Source: Weissella koreensis KCTC 3621
Lineage (GTDB): Bacteria > Bacillota > Bacilli > Lactobacillales > Lactobacillaceae
DNA: 64,000 bases
NCBI RefSeq assembly: GCF_000277645.1
Contig: NZ_AKGG01000014.1
Coordinates: 124,001 to 188,000, forward strand
Direction: 5' to 3'
The number at the start of each line of letters is the position of its first letter. The first letter of the stretch is position 1. Position numbers and translations under genes: made by a program. Shown piece by piece: positions 1-8,882 of this stretch. The notes under the pieces are model-generated. The model saw nothing but the letters and a program-made list of their open reading frames with translations. It did not search any database and had not been told where the DNA came from.

Positions 1-778
1 TATATTCCAATTCTCCATACTTATAATCGAAGAATTGATCAATCATTCCAGTGTAGACGATGCGAGGAAATTCAGCTATATATTCATCACGATGTGCAAA
101 GAAATCAGTATCAACCTGTACATCGATTAAATCATTATCCATAATTAATCGGTCAAAGATTTGAGTGTAACCACCAACTGGGATTCCTTGGTAACGATGA
201 TTAAAGTAATTATTATCGTAAATGAAGCGAACTGGCAAGCGCTTAATAATGAAAGCAGGCAATTCCGTCGCTTTGCGGCCCCATTGCTTTTCCGTATAAC
301 CCTTGATCAACTTCTCATAAATTTCAGTTCCAATTAATGAAATAGCTTGTTCTTCTAAGTTGCGAGGCGCTTTTCCGTTCATAGCTGCAACAGCTTCTGC
401 CTTTTGTGCATCAATTTTAGCTTTGGCTTCAGCAGGAGTTTTGGTTCCCCACATTTCATAAAATGTATTCATATTAAAAGGAAGGTTGTATAGTGATCCA
501 TTATAATTAGCTACAACTTGATTTTGAAAACCATTAAATTCTGCAAATTGACGAATATAATCCCAAACTTCTTTATTATCTGTATGGAAAATATGTGCTC
601 CAAAGTCGTGAACCGTAATTCCGTGCTCACTGTGAGTATACATATTTCCACCAATATGCGAACGCTTTTCAATAATGAGCGAACGCTTACCGCGCTTAGC
701 TGCTTCATGAGCAAAGATTGAACCATAAGGCCCTGCTCCAACAATTAAATAATCATAATTTTTATCGTTAAAAGTCAT
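1..778 (-). CDS. glf: UDP-galactopyranose mutase, C-terminus cut by window edge
   Basis: The protein interconverts UDP-galactopyranose and UDP-galactofuranose in the cytoplasm and supplies Galf for surface polysaccharide. The N-terminus shows an FAD-binding Rossmann motif (LIVGAGPYGS) followed by EKRSHIGGN and HDFGAHIFHT, which are hallmark Glf motifs, and a downstream KGYTEKQWGR segment. About 259 residues are visible; the family is usually about 370, so the missing part lies beyond position 1. The ATG start is taken because the FAD motif follows closely. It is the last visible gene of an operon with two glycosyltransferases upstream, which fits supply of the donor sugar for the GT2 enzyme. 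Confidence 0.93.
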   Translation of the reverse strand, partial: MTFNDKNYDYLIVGAGPYGSIFAHEAAKRGKRSLIIEKRSHIGGNMYTHSEHGITVHDFGAHIFHTDNKEVWDYIRQFAEFNGFQNQVVANYNGSLYNLPFNMNTFYEMWGTKTPAEAKAKIDAQKAEAVAAMNGKAPRNLEEQAISLIGTEIYEKLIKGYTEKQWGRKATELPAFIIKRLPVRFIYDNNYFNHRYQGIPVGGYTQIFDRLIMDNDLIDVQVDTDFFAHRDEYIAEFPRIVYTGMIDQFFDYKYGELEY

Positions 779-836
779 TCTTCTAATTCCTCTCAATTAC
801 ACAATCTTCATATAAAGTTAATTAAGTTTACCATAA

Positions 837-1730
837 TTAATCTTTTGGTTCAGCAAATTCAATTTCAGGTTTAAATTTATGTCCTGCTACAATCCCACTC
901 CAAACCACTTGAAGGCGTTCTTTTCGATGATCAACTCCGGGTTTAAAAAGCACTCTTAAAAATTCTAGCGTAATTCTAAGATTGGATCTAATATGGCCCA
1001 TTAACGAACGTTTAGCCCCATAATAAATTTTATTTCGATACGAATAAAAATATCGTGGTAACCGATCAAGCGAATCAGTCAAGACATCAGATCCAACATT
1101 ACTCTTCATTTTATGGATAACGCGTGCTTGAGGGACAAAATATCCTGATGCTAAACGTCCTGCCCGTTCCGTATATTCAATATCATCACCCCAAATAAAG
1201 AATTCCGTAATTGGTAACCCCATTTGAGCAATAATTTCACGTGGCATTAATAAACTCACAAAAGTAGCGTTTTTTAACTTTTCAGGTGTAGTACTATCCT
1301 CTGGAATTTTACGTGCTCGATTCACGGGCGAAGGGTTATTCATCTTGGCTCGATGTCCATCTACCCAGCGTACATCCGAAGCCAAGAATCCAAACTGATC
1401 TTTTTCATCAGCAAATTTCAACAAATTCGTCAGCGTATCCGCCAGCGGAACAGTATCGTCATCCATTAACCAAACAAATTCGTCATTAGTTTTTTCCATG
1501 AAATAACGAACTCCACGGTTAAATCCTCCTGCGCCACCTAAATTTTCGCCTAATCGTACATACTCAATTTGTGATCCTAGGCTCGTTAAGTAAGCTACAG
1601 TATCATCTCTTGAATTATTATCAATCACAATAATATGATCCACTTTTGTTGTGGAATTTTGCAATGCTGCAATAACTTCCTTCAACATCGGCAACCGATT
1701 AAAGGTCACAACTACTGCACTCGTTGTCAT
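837..1730 (-). CDS. family 2 glycosyltransferase, galactofuranosyltransferase-like
   Basis: This is a GT-A fold glycosyltransferase of 297 residues. The N-terminus VVVTFNRLPML starts the nucleotide-sugar fold, LMDDDT (about residue 90) is the metal-binding DXD-type motif, and WGDDIEYTERA (about residue 180) followed by VIHKMKS is the acceptor/base region seen in GlfT2-type enzymes. No signal peptide or membrane segment is seen, so it probably acts on the inner membrane face. It sits between a DUF4422 gene (12-bp gap) and glf, and the presence of glf suggests that UDP-Galf is the donor. The acceptor cannot be read from sequence; a rhamnosyl- or glucosyltransferase role is the alternative. Confidence 0.85.
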   Translation of the reverse strand: MTTSAVVVTFNRLPMLKEVIAALQNSTTKVDHIIVIDNNSRDDTVAYLTSLGSQIEYVRLGENLGGAGGFNRGVRYFMEKTNDEFVWLMDDDTVPLADTLTNLLKFADEKDQFGFLASDVRWVDGHRAKMNNPSPVNRARKIPEDSTTPEKLKNATFVSLLMPREIIAQMGLPITEFFIWGDDIEYTERAGRLASGYFVPQARVIHKMKSNVGSDVLTDSLDRLPRYFYSYRNKIYYGAKRSLMGHIRSNLRITLEFLRVLFKPGVDHRKERLQVVWSGIVAGHKFKPEIEFAEPKD

Positions 1731-1742
1731 GCTAGATCTCCT

Positions 1743-2516
1743 TTAAAAATGTGTTTTAGCCTGGTGCTTTAATCCAAAATGGCGTAATAAGAAATGCCAA
1801 CCTTTAGTAATCCAATTTATTTTTTCAATTGATACCATTGGAAACTCTTGATATGTCGAATTGGTTTTTATTAACCAAACGTCTAGCATGCGTTCTCCTA
1901 AGAAGCCCAATGCACGTTGATCTTGGTCATGTAATTTAGTAAAATCAAGCTCTTTTTCAACGGCTGATAATACATCAAATAAAAAATCAGTATAAGCTTG
2001 AAATTCAGTTTGTTTCATTATGCTCATATTAAATAAATGCGCTTTTTTAGAAGCACTGACTTGCTTAAAAGCTTGTTGATAATCAGAAAATTGCTCAGCA
2101 ATTACTTTTTGTAAAATTTGCCAAGGCTCATGGGAATGCGCGTTCAAATAATGTTGTTCTTGATTTTCAATCCAATAATTTCTAGCCTTGGGTACTAATA
2201 CATCAAAATTTTCTAAAGCTTGATTAACTTCATATTCAGTTAATATATCTTGATATTGATGACTTGCTTTATGCCCCAGAAAACGCCGATAATGAGCTAA
2301 CCCAATAATCTTTTGATCCTGTAAATTGTACTTTGCCCAATAAAGCGCCGTTAATTCATTATAATAAGGATTTTTAATCGAAATATTATCTCCAGTTGCA
2401 TCACTTAAAAAATTATTAATCTTTTTTTTATGTAGAGCTGATCCAACATAAATCGGTTGATAAAATTTATCACTAGGCATCGCATAATCTTTATGGGTTG
2501 CTACTAAAATAGGCAT
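1743..2516 (-). CDS. DUF4422 glycosyltransferase-like protein
   Basis: The protein starts MPILVATHKDYAMPSDKFY and contains GDNISIKNPYYNELTALYWAKYNL and GLAHYRRF, the signature of DUF4422 proteins found in capsule and exopolysaccharide clusters, which are predicted glycosyltransferases. The chosen ATG has an AAAGGA about 11 bases upstream; two in-frame ATGs further upstream are poorer because one abuts that ribosome site and the other has none. It is the first gene of the short operon with the GT2 and glf genes and lies behind the rpoZ terminator. Substrate is unknown. Confidence 0.8.
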   Translation of the reverse strand: MPILVATHKDYAMPSDKFYQPIYVGSALHKKKINNFLSDATGDNISIKNPYYNELTALYWAKYNLQDQKIIGLAHYRRFLGHKASHQYQDILTEYEVNQALENFDVLVPKARNYWIENQEQHYLNAHSHEPWQILQKVIAEQFSDYQQAFKQVSASKKAHLFNMSIMKQTEFQAYTDFLFDVLSAVEKELDFTKLHDQDQRALGFLGERMLDVWLIKTNSTYQEFPMVSIEKINWITKGWHFLLRHFGLKHQAKTHF

Positions 2517-2550
2517 GATTTTAGTCATCCTTTCAAAAAACATTTATTAA

Positions 2551-2580
2551 ATAAAAAAGATGAGATTAAAACCCCATCCC
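2551..2580 (-). terminator. intrinsic terminator after rpoZ
   Basis: In the minus-strand RNA a GAUGGG/CUCAUC stem with an eight-base loop is followed by a U run. It separates the gmk-rpoZ transcript from the glycosyltransferase operon. Confidence 0.7.
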
Positions 2581-2619
2581 CTGTTAAATTTATTAAGCTT
2601 TAACTAGCTTAATTAAAGA

Positions 2620-2832
2620 TTAATCGAAGTGCTTCTCGTCTGGATCAACGATAATATTTCCAGCTTCAATTTCTTCCAAAGCTTGTCCTACTGGTTTAAC
2701 AGAATCAAAGTGTGAAAGTGTTGGTAAACTACCTTGTTCTAATTCATGTGCCCGCTTTGAGCTCAATGCAATCAACTTATAACGTGAATTAACTTTTTCT
2801 AACAATTTATCTACTGATGGATATAAGATCAT
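2620..2832 (-). CDS. rpoZ: DNA-directed RNA polymerase omega subunit
   Basis: The 70-residue protein has the omega core [24 protein letters not shown], which helps beta-prime fold into the polymerase. The acidic tail DPDEKHFD is typical of the lactobacillus form. Its start overlaps the gmk stop by four bases (ATGA), so the two are translationally coupled. In most Firmicutes rpoZ is followed by coaBC/priA and fmt; here a terminator and polysaccharide genes follow instead, so the usual downstream synteny is lost. Confidence 0.93.
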   Translation of the reverse strand: MILYPSVDKLLEKVNSRYKLIALSSKRAHELEQGSLPTLSHFDSVKPVGQALEEIEAGNIIVDPDEKHFD

Positions 2833-3446
2833 TTTTCTAACTCCTCAATCATGGCTATATATTCTGGTAAAATACGATTAACTCTTAAACGTTCGACCTT
2901 AACAATATCTTTAATTCGTTGTACTGCTAACTGAACTTCATCATTGACCACAGCGTAGTCATATTTTGACATCATCCGAATTTCAGATGATGCCGCCGCC
3001 ACTCGTCGGTCAATAATTTCTGGATCATCAGTTCCACGACCAACTAAACGTTCTTTTAAGGCCTGTAAATCTGGTGGGGTCAAAAAGATGTATGCCCCTT
3101 CAGGCATTTTTTCTTTAACTTGCAAAGCCCCTTGAACATCAATTTCCAAGAAAACATCATGTCCCGACGCAAGAGTATTGTCAATAAAACTTTTTGGTGT
3201 TCCATAATAATTGCCAACATACTCGGCATACTCTAGCATATTCCCAGCGGTAATATTTTCTTCAAATTCATTACGGTTCACAAAGAAGTAATCTTCCCCA
3301 TCTACTTCACCATTGCGTGGTTGACGAGTAGTCATTGAAATAGAATATGTAAAATCAATATCTGGTTCTTCAAATAAGGCTTTACGAACTGTTCCCTTAC
3401 CTACTCCTGATGGTCCTGATAATACAATTAAAACCCCACGTTTCAT
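2829..3446 (-). CDS. gmk: guanylate kinase
   Basis: It phosphorylates GMP to GDP with ATP in the cytoplasm. The P-loop [11 protein letters not shown] lies at the N-terminus, followed by the GMP-binding region [20 protein letters not shown], and the lid [16 protein letters not shown]. The ATG giving [11 protein letters not shown] is preferred over an in-frame TTG six bases upstream because the GGGGAG ribosome site then sits eight bases away. It forms a coupled pair with rpoZ. Its length of 205 residues is normal for the family. Confidence 0.96.
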   Translation of the reverse strand: MKRGVLIVLSGPSGVGKGTVRKALFEEPDIDFTYSISMTTRQPRNGEVDGEDYFFVNRNEFEENITAGNMLEYAEYVGNYYGTPKSFIDNTLASGHDVFLEIDVQGALQVKEKMPEGAYIFLTPPDLQALKERLVGRGTDDPEIIDRRVAAASSEIRMMSKYDYAVVNDEVQLAVQRIKDIVKVERLRVNRILPEYIAMIEELEK

Positions 3447-3557
3447 GGTCAATGCTCCCCTTTAATCCTTCTAATTAATAACCTTAATCTTACCTTTTTT
3501 ATTAAATTTATTCAAGCAAAATAAATATCGTCCTATCTACTTTATAGAAATAAGGAC

Positions 3558-5234
3558 TCATGAATTTGCTTTAGTCAACAGATCCCGTGCATTAGCACGT
3601 GCCGCATCCGTCAATTGATCACCGGATAACATACGAGCTAATTCATCAATCCGCTCATTTTCATTCAAATGTTTAACCGTTGTAACAGTGCGCTGCTTAA
3701 TGATATTTTTCTCAATATAAAGATGATGATCTGCTACCGCAGCCACTTGTGGCAAATGCGTAATAGTAAGCACTTGTGAATAACTAGCAATTTTAGCAAT
3801 TTTATTTGCAATTGACTGTGCTACCCGTCCTGATACACCAGTATCAACTTCATCAAAAATAATTGATGTTACCCCTTGATCTCGTGCAAAAATAGTTTTC
3901 ATCGCTAACATCATTCGACTCAATTCACCACCTGAAGCAATTTTAGCTAATGGTTTAGCAGATTCACCTGGATTAGTTTGAATATAAAATTCAATTTGGT
4001 CTTGCCCTCTGACCTGCAAATTTTTCGTAGCCGTCAGATGCACAGAAAATACCGCCTTTTCCATGTACAAATCGGCCAATTGTTGATGAATAGCTGTGGC
4101 TAATTTAACCGATGCCGCCTGACGCAAATTGGTTAATTGATCGGCTAACTGCTGAGCATTTTTTTTAGCAGCTATAGCCTGTTCCTTTAAATCACTTAAC
4201 TGTAAGCCATTACCAGTCATTTCTGCTAATTCCGCTTCAATCGTTGCTTGATACTTCAATATTTCCGAAATATCAGTACCGTATTTATTTTCCAAGGTAT
4301 TAATTAAATTCAAACGATCCGTAACTTCAGTTAATCGTTCAGCATCAAATTCAAGATTATCCCTAATTGATAGCGCCTCAGATGTTGCTTCTTGCAGCTC
4401 AAAATATGCTCCTCTAACGGTCTCTGTTAACTTTTGATACCGAGGACTTAATTCCTCGATTCTTTCTAAAGTATCAACGGACCGACTAACAACATCTAAT
4501 CCATTACCTTCCCAATCACCTGCCAATACTTCATAAGCGGTCGAAAGCGCCTCTAGAACATCCTGAAAATTAGATAGTTCTTGATATTCATGATTTAATT
4601 GTTCTTCTTCACCCACGATTAAATGTGCTTCCTGCAGCTCATTTACTTGAAAGTTTAACATGTCTAATCTCTGAGCAAAGGCTTGTTCATCTGCTCGACG
4701 TTGTTGATACAATTTGAAATATTTTCTGTATTCAGAATAAGCGGATTGATACTTTTTCAATACAGGACCAACTTCCTTTTGCGCAAATTGATCTAATAAA
4801 TATTCATGCCGATCAACCTTCATAAGTTCCTGATGCTCATTTTGGCCATGAATATCTACTAGGTACTGTCCTATTTTACGCAGACCAGCACCATTGACCA
4901 TTACCCCATTAATTCGAATAACGTTCCGACCGCTTCTATGAATTTCTCGACTAATCAGTACCTGATTATCATCTAATTCAATCCCGTATTCTTCCAAAGC
5001 CGGCAAAACGTTTGCATTAGTTTCAACAGAAAAAAGGCCCTGTAAGGTCGCTTTTTTAGTTCCTTCTCTAATATAATCTACAGAACTACGACCACCCGCT
5101 AACAGACCAACGGCATCAATAATAATTGACTTCCCTGCTCCCGTCTCACCCGTTAAAACCGTCATTCCATTTTCAAAACTCAAATCCAGAGTTGGGATAA
5201 TTGCAAAATCTTTAATTGAAAGTTCTTGTAACAA
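3558..5234 (-). CDS. recN: DNA repair protein RecN
   Basis: RecN is an SMC-like ATPase that acts early at double-strand breaks. The N-terminal Walker A is GETGAGKS (about residue 29), a long coiled coil fills the middle, and the C-terminal half has the signature ASGGELSRM and Walker B IIFDEVDTGVSG. At 558 residues it is full length. The start is TTG: an AGGAGG ribosome site lies seven bases upstream and the protein opens with the canonical MLQELSIKDFAII. It follows argR after 17 bases in the conserved tlyA-argR-recN run. Confidence 0.96.
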   Translation of the reverse strand: MLQELSIKDFAIIPTLDLSFENGMTVLTGETGAGKSIIIDAVGLLAGGRSSVDYIREGTKKATLQGLFSVETNANVLPALEEYGIELDDNQVLISREIHRSGRNVIRINGVMVNGAGLRKIGQYLVDIHGQNEHQELMKVDRHEYLLDQFAQKEVGPVLKKYQSAYSEYRKYFKLYQQRRADEQAFAQRLDMLNFQVNELQEAHLIVGEEEQLNHEYQELSNFQDVLEALSTAYEVLAGDWEGNGLDVVSRSVDTLERIEELSPRYQKLTETVRGAYFELQEATSEALSIRDNLEFDAERLTEVTDRLNLINTLENKYGTDISEILKYQATIEAELAEMTGNGLQLSDLKEQAIAAKKNAQQLADQLTNLRQAASVKLATAIHQQLADLYMEKAVFSVHLTATKNLQVRGQDQIEFYIQTNPGESAKPLAKIASGGELSRMMLAMKTIFARDQGVTSIIFDEVDTGVSGRVAQSIANKIAKIASYSQVLTITHLPQVAAVADHHLYIEKNIIKQRTVTTVKHLNENERIDELARMLSGDQLTDAARANARDLLTKANS

Positions 5235-5251
5235 AATTTTGCCTCCTATCG

Positions 5252-5701
5252 CTAAGATAATTGTAATAATTGATATAACAACTGTTTACCTGTATACCCT
5301 TCTTTGACAATCACCAATACAGTGGAATCATCCCCTAATACCCCAAAAACTTCTGGTAAATCCATGGTTTCTAACGAAATTTTCAACACAGGACCCGTTC
5401 CAGGACGAACTTGAATTAAAACCATATTATTTTGCGCTTTTATCTTTGTCTGATCTTCATTTAAAATTGCCCGTACTTGCACTAGATAGTCCGCTCCATG
5501 CATGATGTCATATGCAAAGCCACCACGTGCTAACGGAACTTTGACCAGCTGCATACTAGCTATATCTCGTGAAACCGTTGCTTGTGTAACGTTCCAACCA
5601 CGTTCATTCAAAATTTGCACCAATTCATCTTGCTTTTGTACTTTTTGTTGCGTAATAATTTTTTTTATTTCAGCCTGTCGTTCTTTTTTATTACTAACCA
5701 T
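5252..5701 (-). CDS. argR: ArgR-family transcriptional regulator, altered effector pocket
   Basis: The protein has the winged-helix DNA-binding domain (QATVSRDIASM, about residues 39-49) and the C-terminal hexamerisation/arginine-binding domain (GTGPVLKISLETMDLPEVFGVLGDDST). Compared by eye with AhrC/ArgR (GNAQAIGALMD...GDD), the Gln and first Asp of the arginine pocket are Pro and Glu here, while the GDD pair is kept. This resembles Lactobacillales ArgR paralogues that do not bind arginine alone. It lies five bases after tlyA and 17 before recN, the standard position for the recN-linked copy. The gene identity is sure; the effector response is uncertain. Confidence 0.9.
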   Translation of the reverse strand: MVSNKKERQAEIKKIITQQKVQKQDELVQILNERGWNVTQATVSRDIASMQLVKVPLARGGFAYDIMHGADYLVQVRAILNEDQTKIKAQNNMVLIQVRPGTGPVLKISLETMDLPEVFGVLGDDSTVLVIVKEGYTGKQLLYQLLQLS

Positions 5702-5706
5702 CTCTG

Positions 5707-6537
5707 TTACTCCCGGTGAGCATTTAATTGTTCATGCGCCGCTGTGACTACGGATTGGCGTTGCGTTTCATCTAATGTTTCATCCCCACCATCTAACTTC
5801 AAATGTGCAATAAATTCAATATTACCAGACCCACCTTTAATAGGGGAAAAATCAAGATTAACAATACTAAATCCAGCTAATTTAGCATATTCGCTAACTT
5901 TATTAATAACAGACAAGTGTGTCTTAGCATCCTTGACAATTCCATGCTTTCCAACTGCTTCACGTCCTGCTTCAAACTGTGGCTTAATCAAAGTTGCTAC
6001 TGACCCACCTTCAACTAAAATTTTAGATAAGGGTCCTAAAATTAAATTTAATGATATAAATGAGACATCAATGGTCGCCATTTGAGGTTGACCTGCATCA
6101 AAATCAGCTAGTTCACTGTACCTAAAATTAGTATTTTCCATAACGATGACTCGTTCATCTGAACGTAATTTCCAGGCAAGTTGATTAGTTCCAACATCCA
6201 ACGCATAAACTTGTTTCGCCCCACTTTGCAATGAAACATCCGTAAACCCACCCGTCGATGAACCAATATCTAAAACAATTTTATCCTTAAAATCTAAATT
6301 AAAAACATCTCGCATTTTTTCTAGTTTAAATCCGCCACGAGAAACATATGGCATTGGTGTCCCTTTTAAATGCAATTCAGTGGTAACCGGAATTTTTTCG
6401 CCTGCTTTATCCATTCGTTGCTCATTAATACCTAAAATTTCACCAGCCATAATGGCACGTTTTGCTTGCTCCCTTGACGTAAATAGTCCTTGTTGGACCG
6501 CCAATACGTCCACTCGTTCTTTTATTATTCCTGTCAT
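5707..6537 (-). CDS. tlyA: TlyA-family rRNA methyltransferase (S4 + FtsJ domains)
   Basis: TlyA-type enzymes 2'-O-methylate rRNA using SAM. An S4 RNA-binding domain covers about residues 1-65 (ERVDVLAVQQGLFTSREQAK), then YVSRGGFKLEK leads into an FtsJ-like Rossmann fold with the SAM loop LDIGSSTGGFTDV (about residue 92). The length of 276 residues is normal. Its start touches the ispA stop and it runs into argR five bases later. The exact rRNA target in this lineage is not established by sequence. Confidence 0.9.
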   Translation of the reverse strand: MTGIIKERVDVLAVQQGLFTSREQAKRAIMAGEILGINEQRMDKAGEKIPVTTELHLKGTPMPYVSRGGFKLEKMRDVFNLDFKDKIVLDIGSSTGGFTDVSLQSGAKQVYALDVGTNQLAWKLRSDERVIVMENTNFRYSELADFDAGQPQMATIDVSFISLNLILGPLSKILVEGGSVATLIKPQFEAGREAVGKHGIVKDAKTHLSVINKVSEYAKLAGFSIVNLDFSPIKGGSGNIEFIAHLKLDGGDETLDETQRQSVVTAAHEQLNAHRE

Positions 6538-7398
6538 TTAATTTTCCACCATATCATCAAAATAATGCAAACAATCATTTAAAAGTTCTGTTTCATGATT
6601 AGTTGCTACTTGTATTTTTTTTAAACTATCTTGGGCTTGTTTTAATTGTTTAATTAATTTATTTTTTGCACCATCAATTCCTAACAAATAAGGATATGAC
6701 TGTTTATTTTCTGTATCATCCTGTTTTAAATCTAATAAATCGTCTTTAATCTGAAAAGCTAATCCAAATGCAAGACCAAATTCAGCCAACTCCGTCTGTA
6801 CTTCAGACGATAAATCAGTAATAATCCCTCCAGCTACAAATGAATAAGCTAATAATGCCCCTGTTTTACCACGATGAACTTTTGCTAATTCATTGACTGA
6901 AATATCTGGTTTATTAGTCGCTTCCACATCAGCAAATTGACCGCCAACCATACCATAAGCTCCAGCAGCCTGCGCTAAATTATGTACCAATTTAACTTGT
7001 TGCAAACTTGTTAACACTGGATTAATCAACCATTCAAAGGCAGTTGCTTGAAGGGCATCACCTGCTAAAATGGCAACATCCTCTCCATATTGACGATGTA
7101 CTGTTGGCTGTCCCCGCCTCAAATCATCATCATCCATAGCTGGTAAATCATCATGAATTAGACTATATGTATGAATTAATTCAACAGCATTGGCTACCTT
7201 CAAATATTGTTTAGGATCTTTTCCAAAGGTTTCAATGACTGCTAAAGTTAGAAGGGGTCTTAAACGCTTTCCGCCATTTAAAGCTGCATAGCGCATAGAT
7301 TGTATTAACGTATTATTATCCGTTGAAGTTCCCAAATTATGCTCTATATTTTGTTCAACTAATGCCTGATATTGCTTTATAAATTCATTAAAAGACAT
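6538..7398 (-). CDS. ispA: farnesyl diphosphate synthase (geranyltranstransferase)
   Basis: It condenses IPP with DMAPP/GPP to make FPP, the precursor of undecaprenyl phosphate. The first aspartate-rich motif is DDLPAMDDDD (residues 83-92) and the second KDDLLD (219-223); GGKRLRP near residue 43 binds IPP. The 286-residue length matches the family. It overlaps xseB by one base (TAATG) and abuts tlyA, so it is inside the housekeeping operon. Confidence 0.95.
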   Translation of the reverse strand: MSFNEFIKQYQALVEQNIEHNLGTSTDNNTLIQSMRYAALNGGKRLRPLLTLAVIETFGKDPKQYLKVANAVELIHTYSLIHDDLPAMDDDDLRRGQPTVHRQYGEDVAILAGDALQATAFEWLINPVLTSLQQVKLVHNLAQAAGAYGMVGGQFADVEATNKPDISVNELAKVHRGKTGALLAYSFVAGGIITDLSSEVQTELAEFGLAFGLAFQIKDDLLDLKQDDTENKQSYPYLLGIDGAKNKLIKQLKQAQDSLKKIQVATNHETELLNDCLHYFDDMVEN

Positions 7399-7619
7399 TA
7401 CTTACCCTCAACATCAAAAGGTACTTCTGACCCATCATCTTGAACCATCTTAGTTAAGTTTTGCTCAGCTGACTGTAATTCAGCCTGTAATTCTTTTACT
7501 AATTTTGTCCCATCTGTAAAAGATTCCATGGCTGTCCCTAGAGGAACCTCACCTTGTTCTAATTGGGCCACAATCTTTTCTAAAGTATTTAATTTTTCTT
7601 CAAATGTTGTTTCACTCAT
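7398..7619 (-). CDS. xseB: exodeoxyribonuclease VII small subunit
   Basis: The 73-residue helical protein contains FEEKLNTLEKIVAQLEQGEVPL, the XseB signature, and pairs with several copies on XseA to make exonuclease VII. It starts two bases after the xseA stop and overlaps ispA by one base, which is the usual arrangement. Confidence 0.94.
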   Translation of the reverse strand: MSETTFEEKLNTLEKIVAQLEQGEVPLGTAMESFTDGTKLVKELQAELQSAEQNLTKMVQDDGSEVPFDVEGK

Positions 7620-7620
7620 C

Positions 7621-8880
7621 TTACTTCTCCACTCCTTGTACTTCTGTCAAAATCGTCCCATCACTAACCTTAATCTTTAATTTAGCACCTTGTTCAACTT
7701 GATCAACCCGTTTAATAACTGTTTCTTCTTTCGTTGTTACACTGTACCCTCGAGCTAACACTGCTAATGGGCTAACCAAATTCAAACCATTAACAAGTTG
7801 CTGGTAACGATTTTGCTTTTGTTGAAATTGTCGTTGCATTGCTGGGGTTAAGCGTTGTTCTAGCAAATTAAATTGATGTTGTTTTTGTTGAAGCAAATTT
7901 TCAAAATTATTCTGTAAATTTTGAGTTGCATGGTCTAAGCGCTGATTGACACCCTCATATAAACGTGTGGGTTCGTTTAGAACTCGACTTTGCCGTACCC
8001 GATCAAACCGTTCTCTTAAATATTGAAGTTTTTGTTCTAAAGCATGATTCATTTGAACCTGAATATTTAGAAGACCATTTAACACATCCGTTAATAAAAT
8101 TGGTGTTGCAATTTCCGCAGCAGCAGTCGGCGTGGCTGCTCGTTGATCTGCAACGTAATCTGCAATAGTTGTATCTGTTTCATGTCCGACAGAACTAATG
8201 ACTGGGATAGAGCTCTGTACTAACTGTAATGCCAAACGTTCATCATTAAAGGCCCATAGATCTTCCATGGATCCTCCACCACGACCAATAATCAAAACAT
8301 CAAAATCATTTTTATTATCAACAGCTTGCAACTGTTTTAATAAACTCGGCACTGCATTTTCACCTTGGACCACAGCCGGATAAAGCGTAATTTGCGCAAT
8401 AGGATAACGTCGTTGCACTGTCGTCATAATATCTCTGATGACTGCCCCACTAGGCGAAGTTATCACTGCAATTTTTTTAGGAAACCTGGGGATCATTCTT
8501 TTATTTCTATCAAAGAGGCCTGCTTGTTGTAATTTCTTTTTTAATTGTTCAAATTGAACCGCCAGCGCACCAATTCCATCCGGTTCAATTTTTTCCACAA
8601 TAATAGAATAGCTTCCGCTTGGTGCATATAAATCTAAGTGTCCAACTATATTAACTTTCATCCCACTTTCTAGTTCAAAAGGCAATTTATTATAAACCCC
8701 TTGAAACATAGTGGCATTAATCACCGACTTTTCATCTTTAATCGAAAAATATTGGTGTTTCGGCCGAGGTCGAAAATTAGAAATTTCGCCCGTTAAATAT
8801 ACTTTTTGCAAGTAAGGATCAGCCGTAAATTTCCGCTTTAAATACTGCGTTAAAGCACTAACGGTTAAGTAATCATCCAT
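7621..8880 (-). CDS. xseA: exodeoxyribonuclease VII large subunit
   Basis: This is the catalytic subunit of exonuclease VII, which degrades single-stranded DNA. The N-terminal OB fold is seen in YLTGEISNFRPRPKHQYFSIKDE, the catalytic core in VITSPSGAVIRDIMTTVQRRYP and IIGRGGGSMEDLWAFNDE, and a long helical region follows before the C-terminal ARGYSVTTKE. It is 419 residues, slightly shorter than E. coli. It starts after folD and is followed by xseB. Confidence 0.95.
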   Translation of the reverse strand: MDDYLTVSALTQYLKRKFTADPYLQKVYLTGEISNFRPRPKHQYFSIKDEKSVINATMFQGVYNKLPFELESGMKVNIVGHLDLYAPSGSYSIIVEKIEPDGIGALAVQFEQLKKKLQQAGLFDRNKRMIPRFPKKIAVITSPSGAVIRDIMTTVQRRYPIAQITLYPAVVQGENAVPSLLKQLQAVDNKNDFDVLIIGRGGGSMEDLWAFNDERLALQLVQSSIPVISSVGHETDTTIADYVADQRAATPTAAAEIATPILLTDVLNGLLNIQVQMNHALEQKLQYLRERFDRVRQSRVLNEPTRLYEGVNQRLDHATQNLQNNFENLLQQKQHQFNLLEQRLTPAMQRQFQQKQNRYQQLVNGLNLVSPLAVLARGYSVTTKEETVIKRVDQVEQGAKLKIKVSDGTILTEVQGVEK

Positions 8881-8882
8881 TT

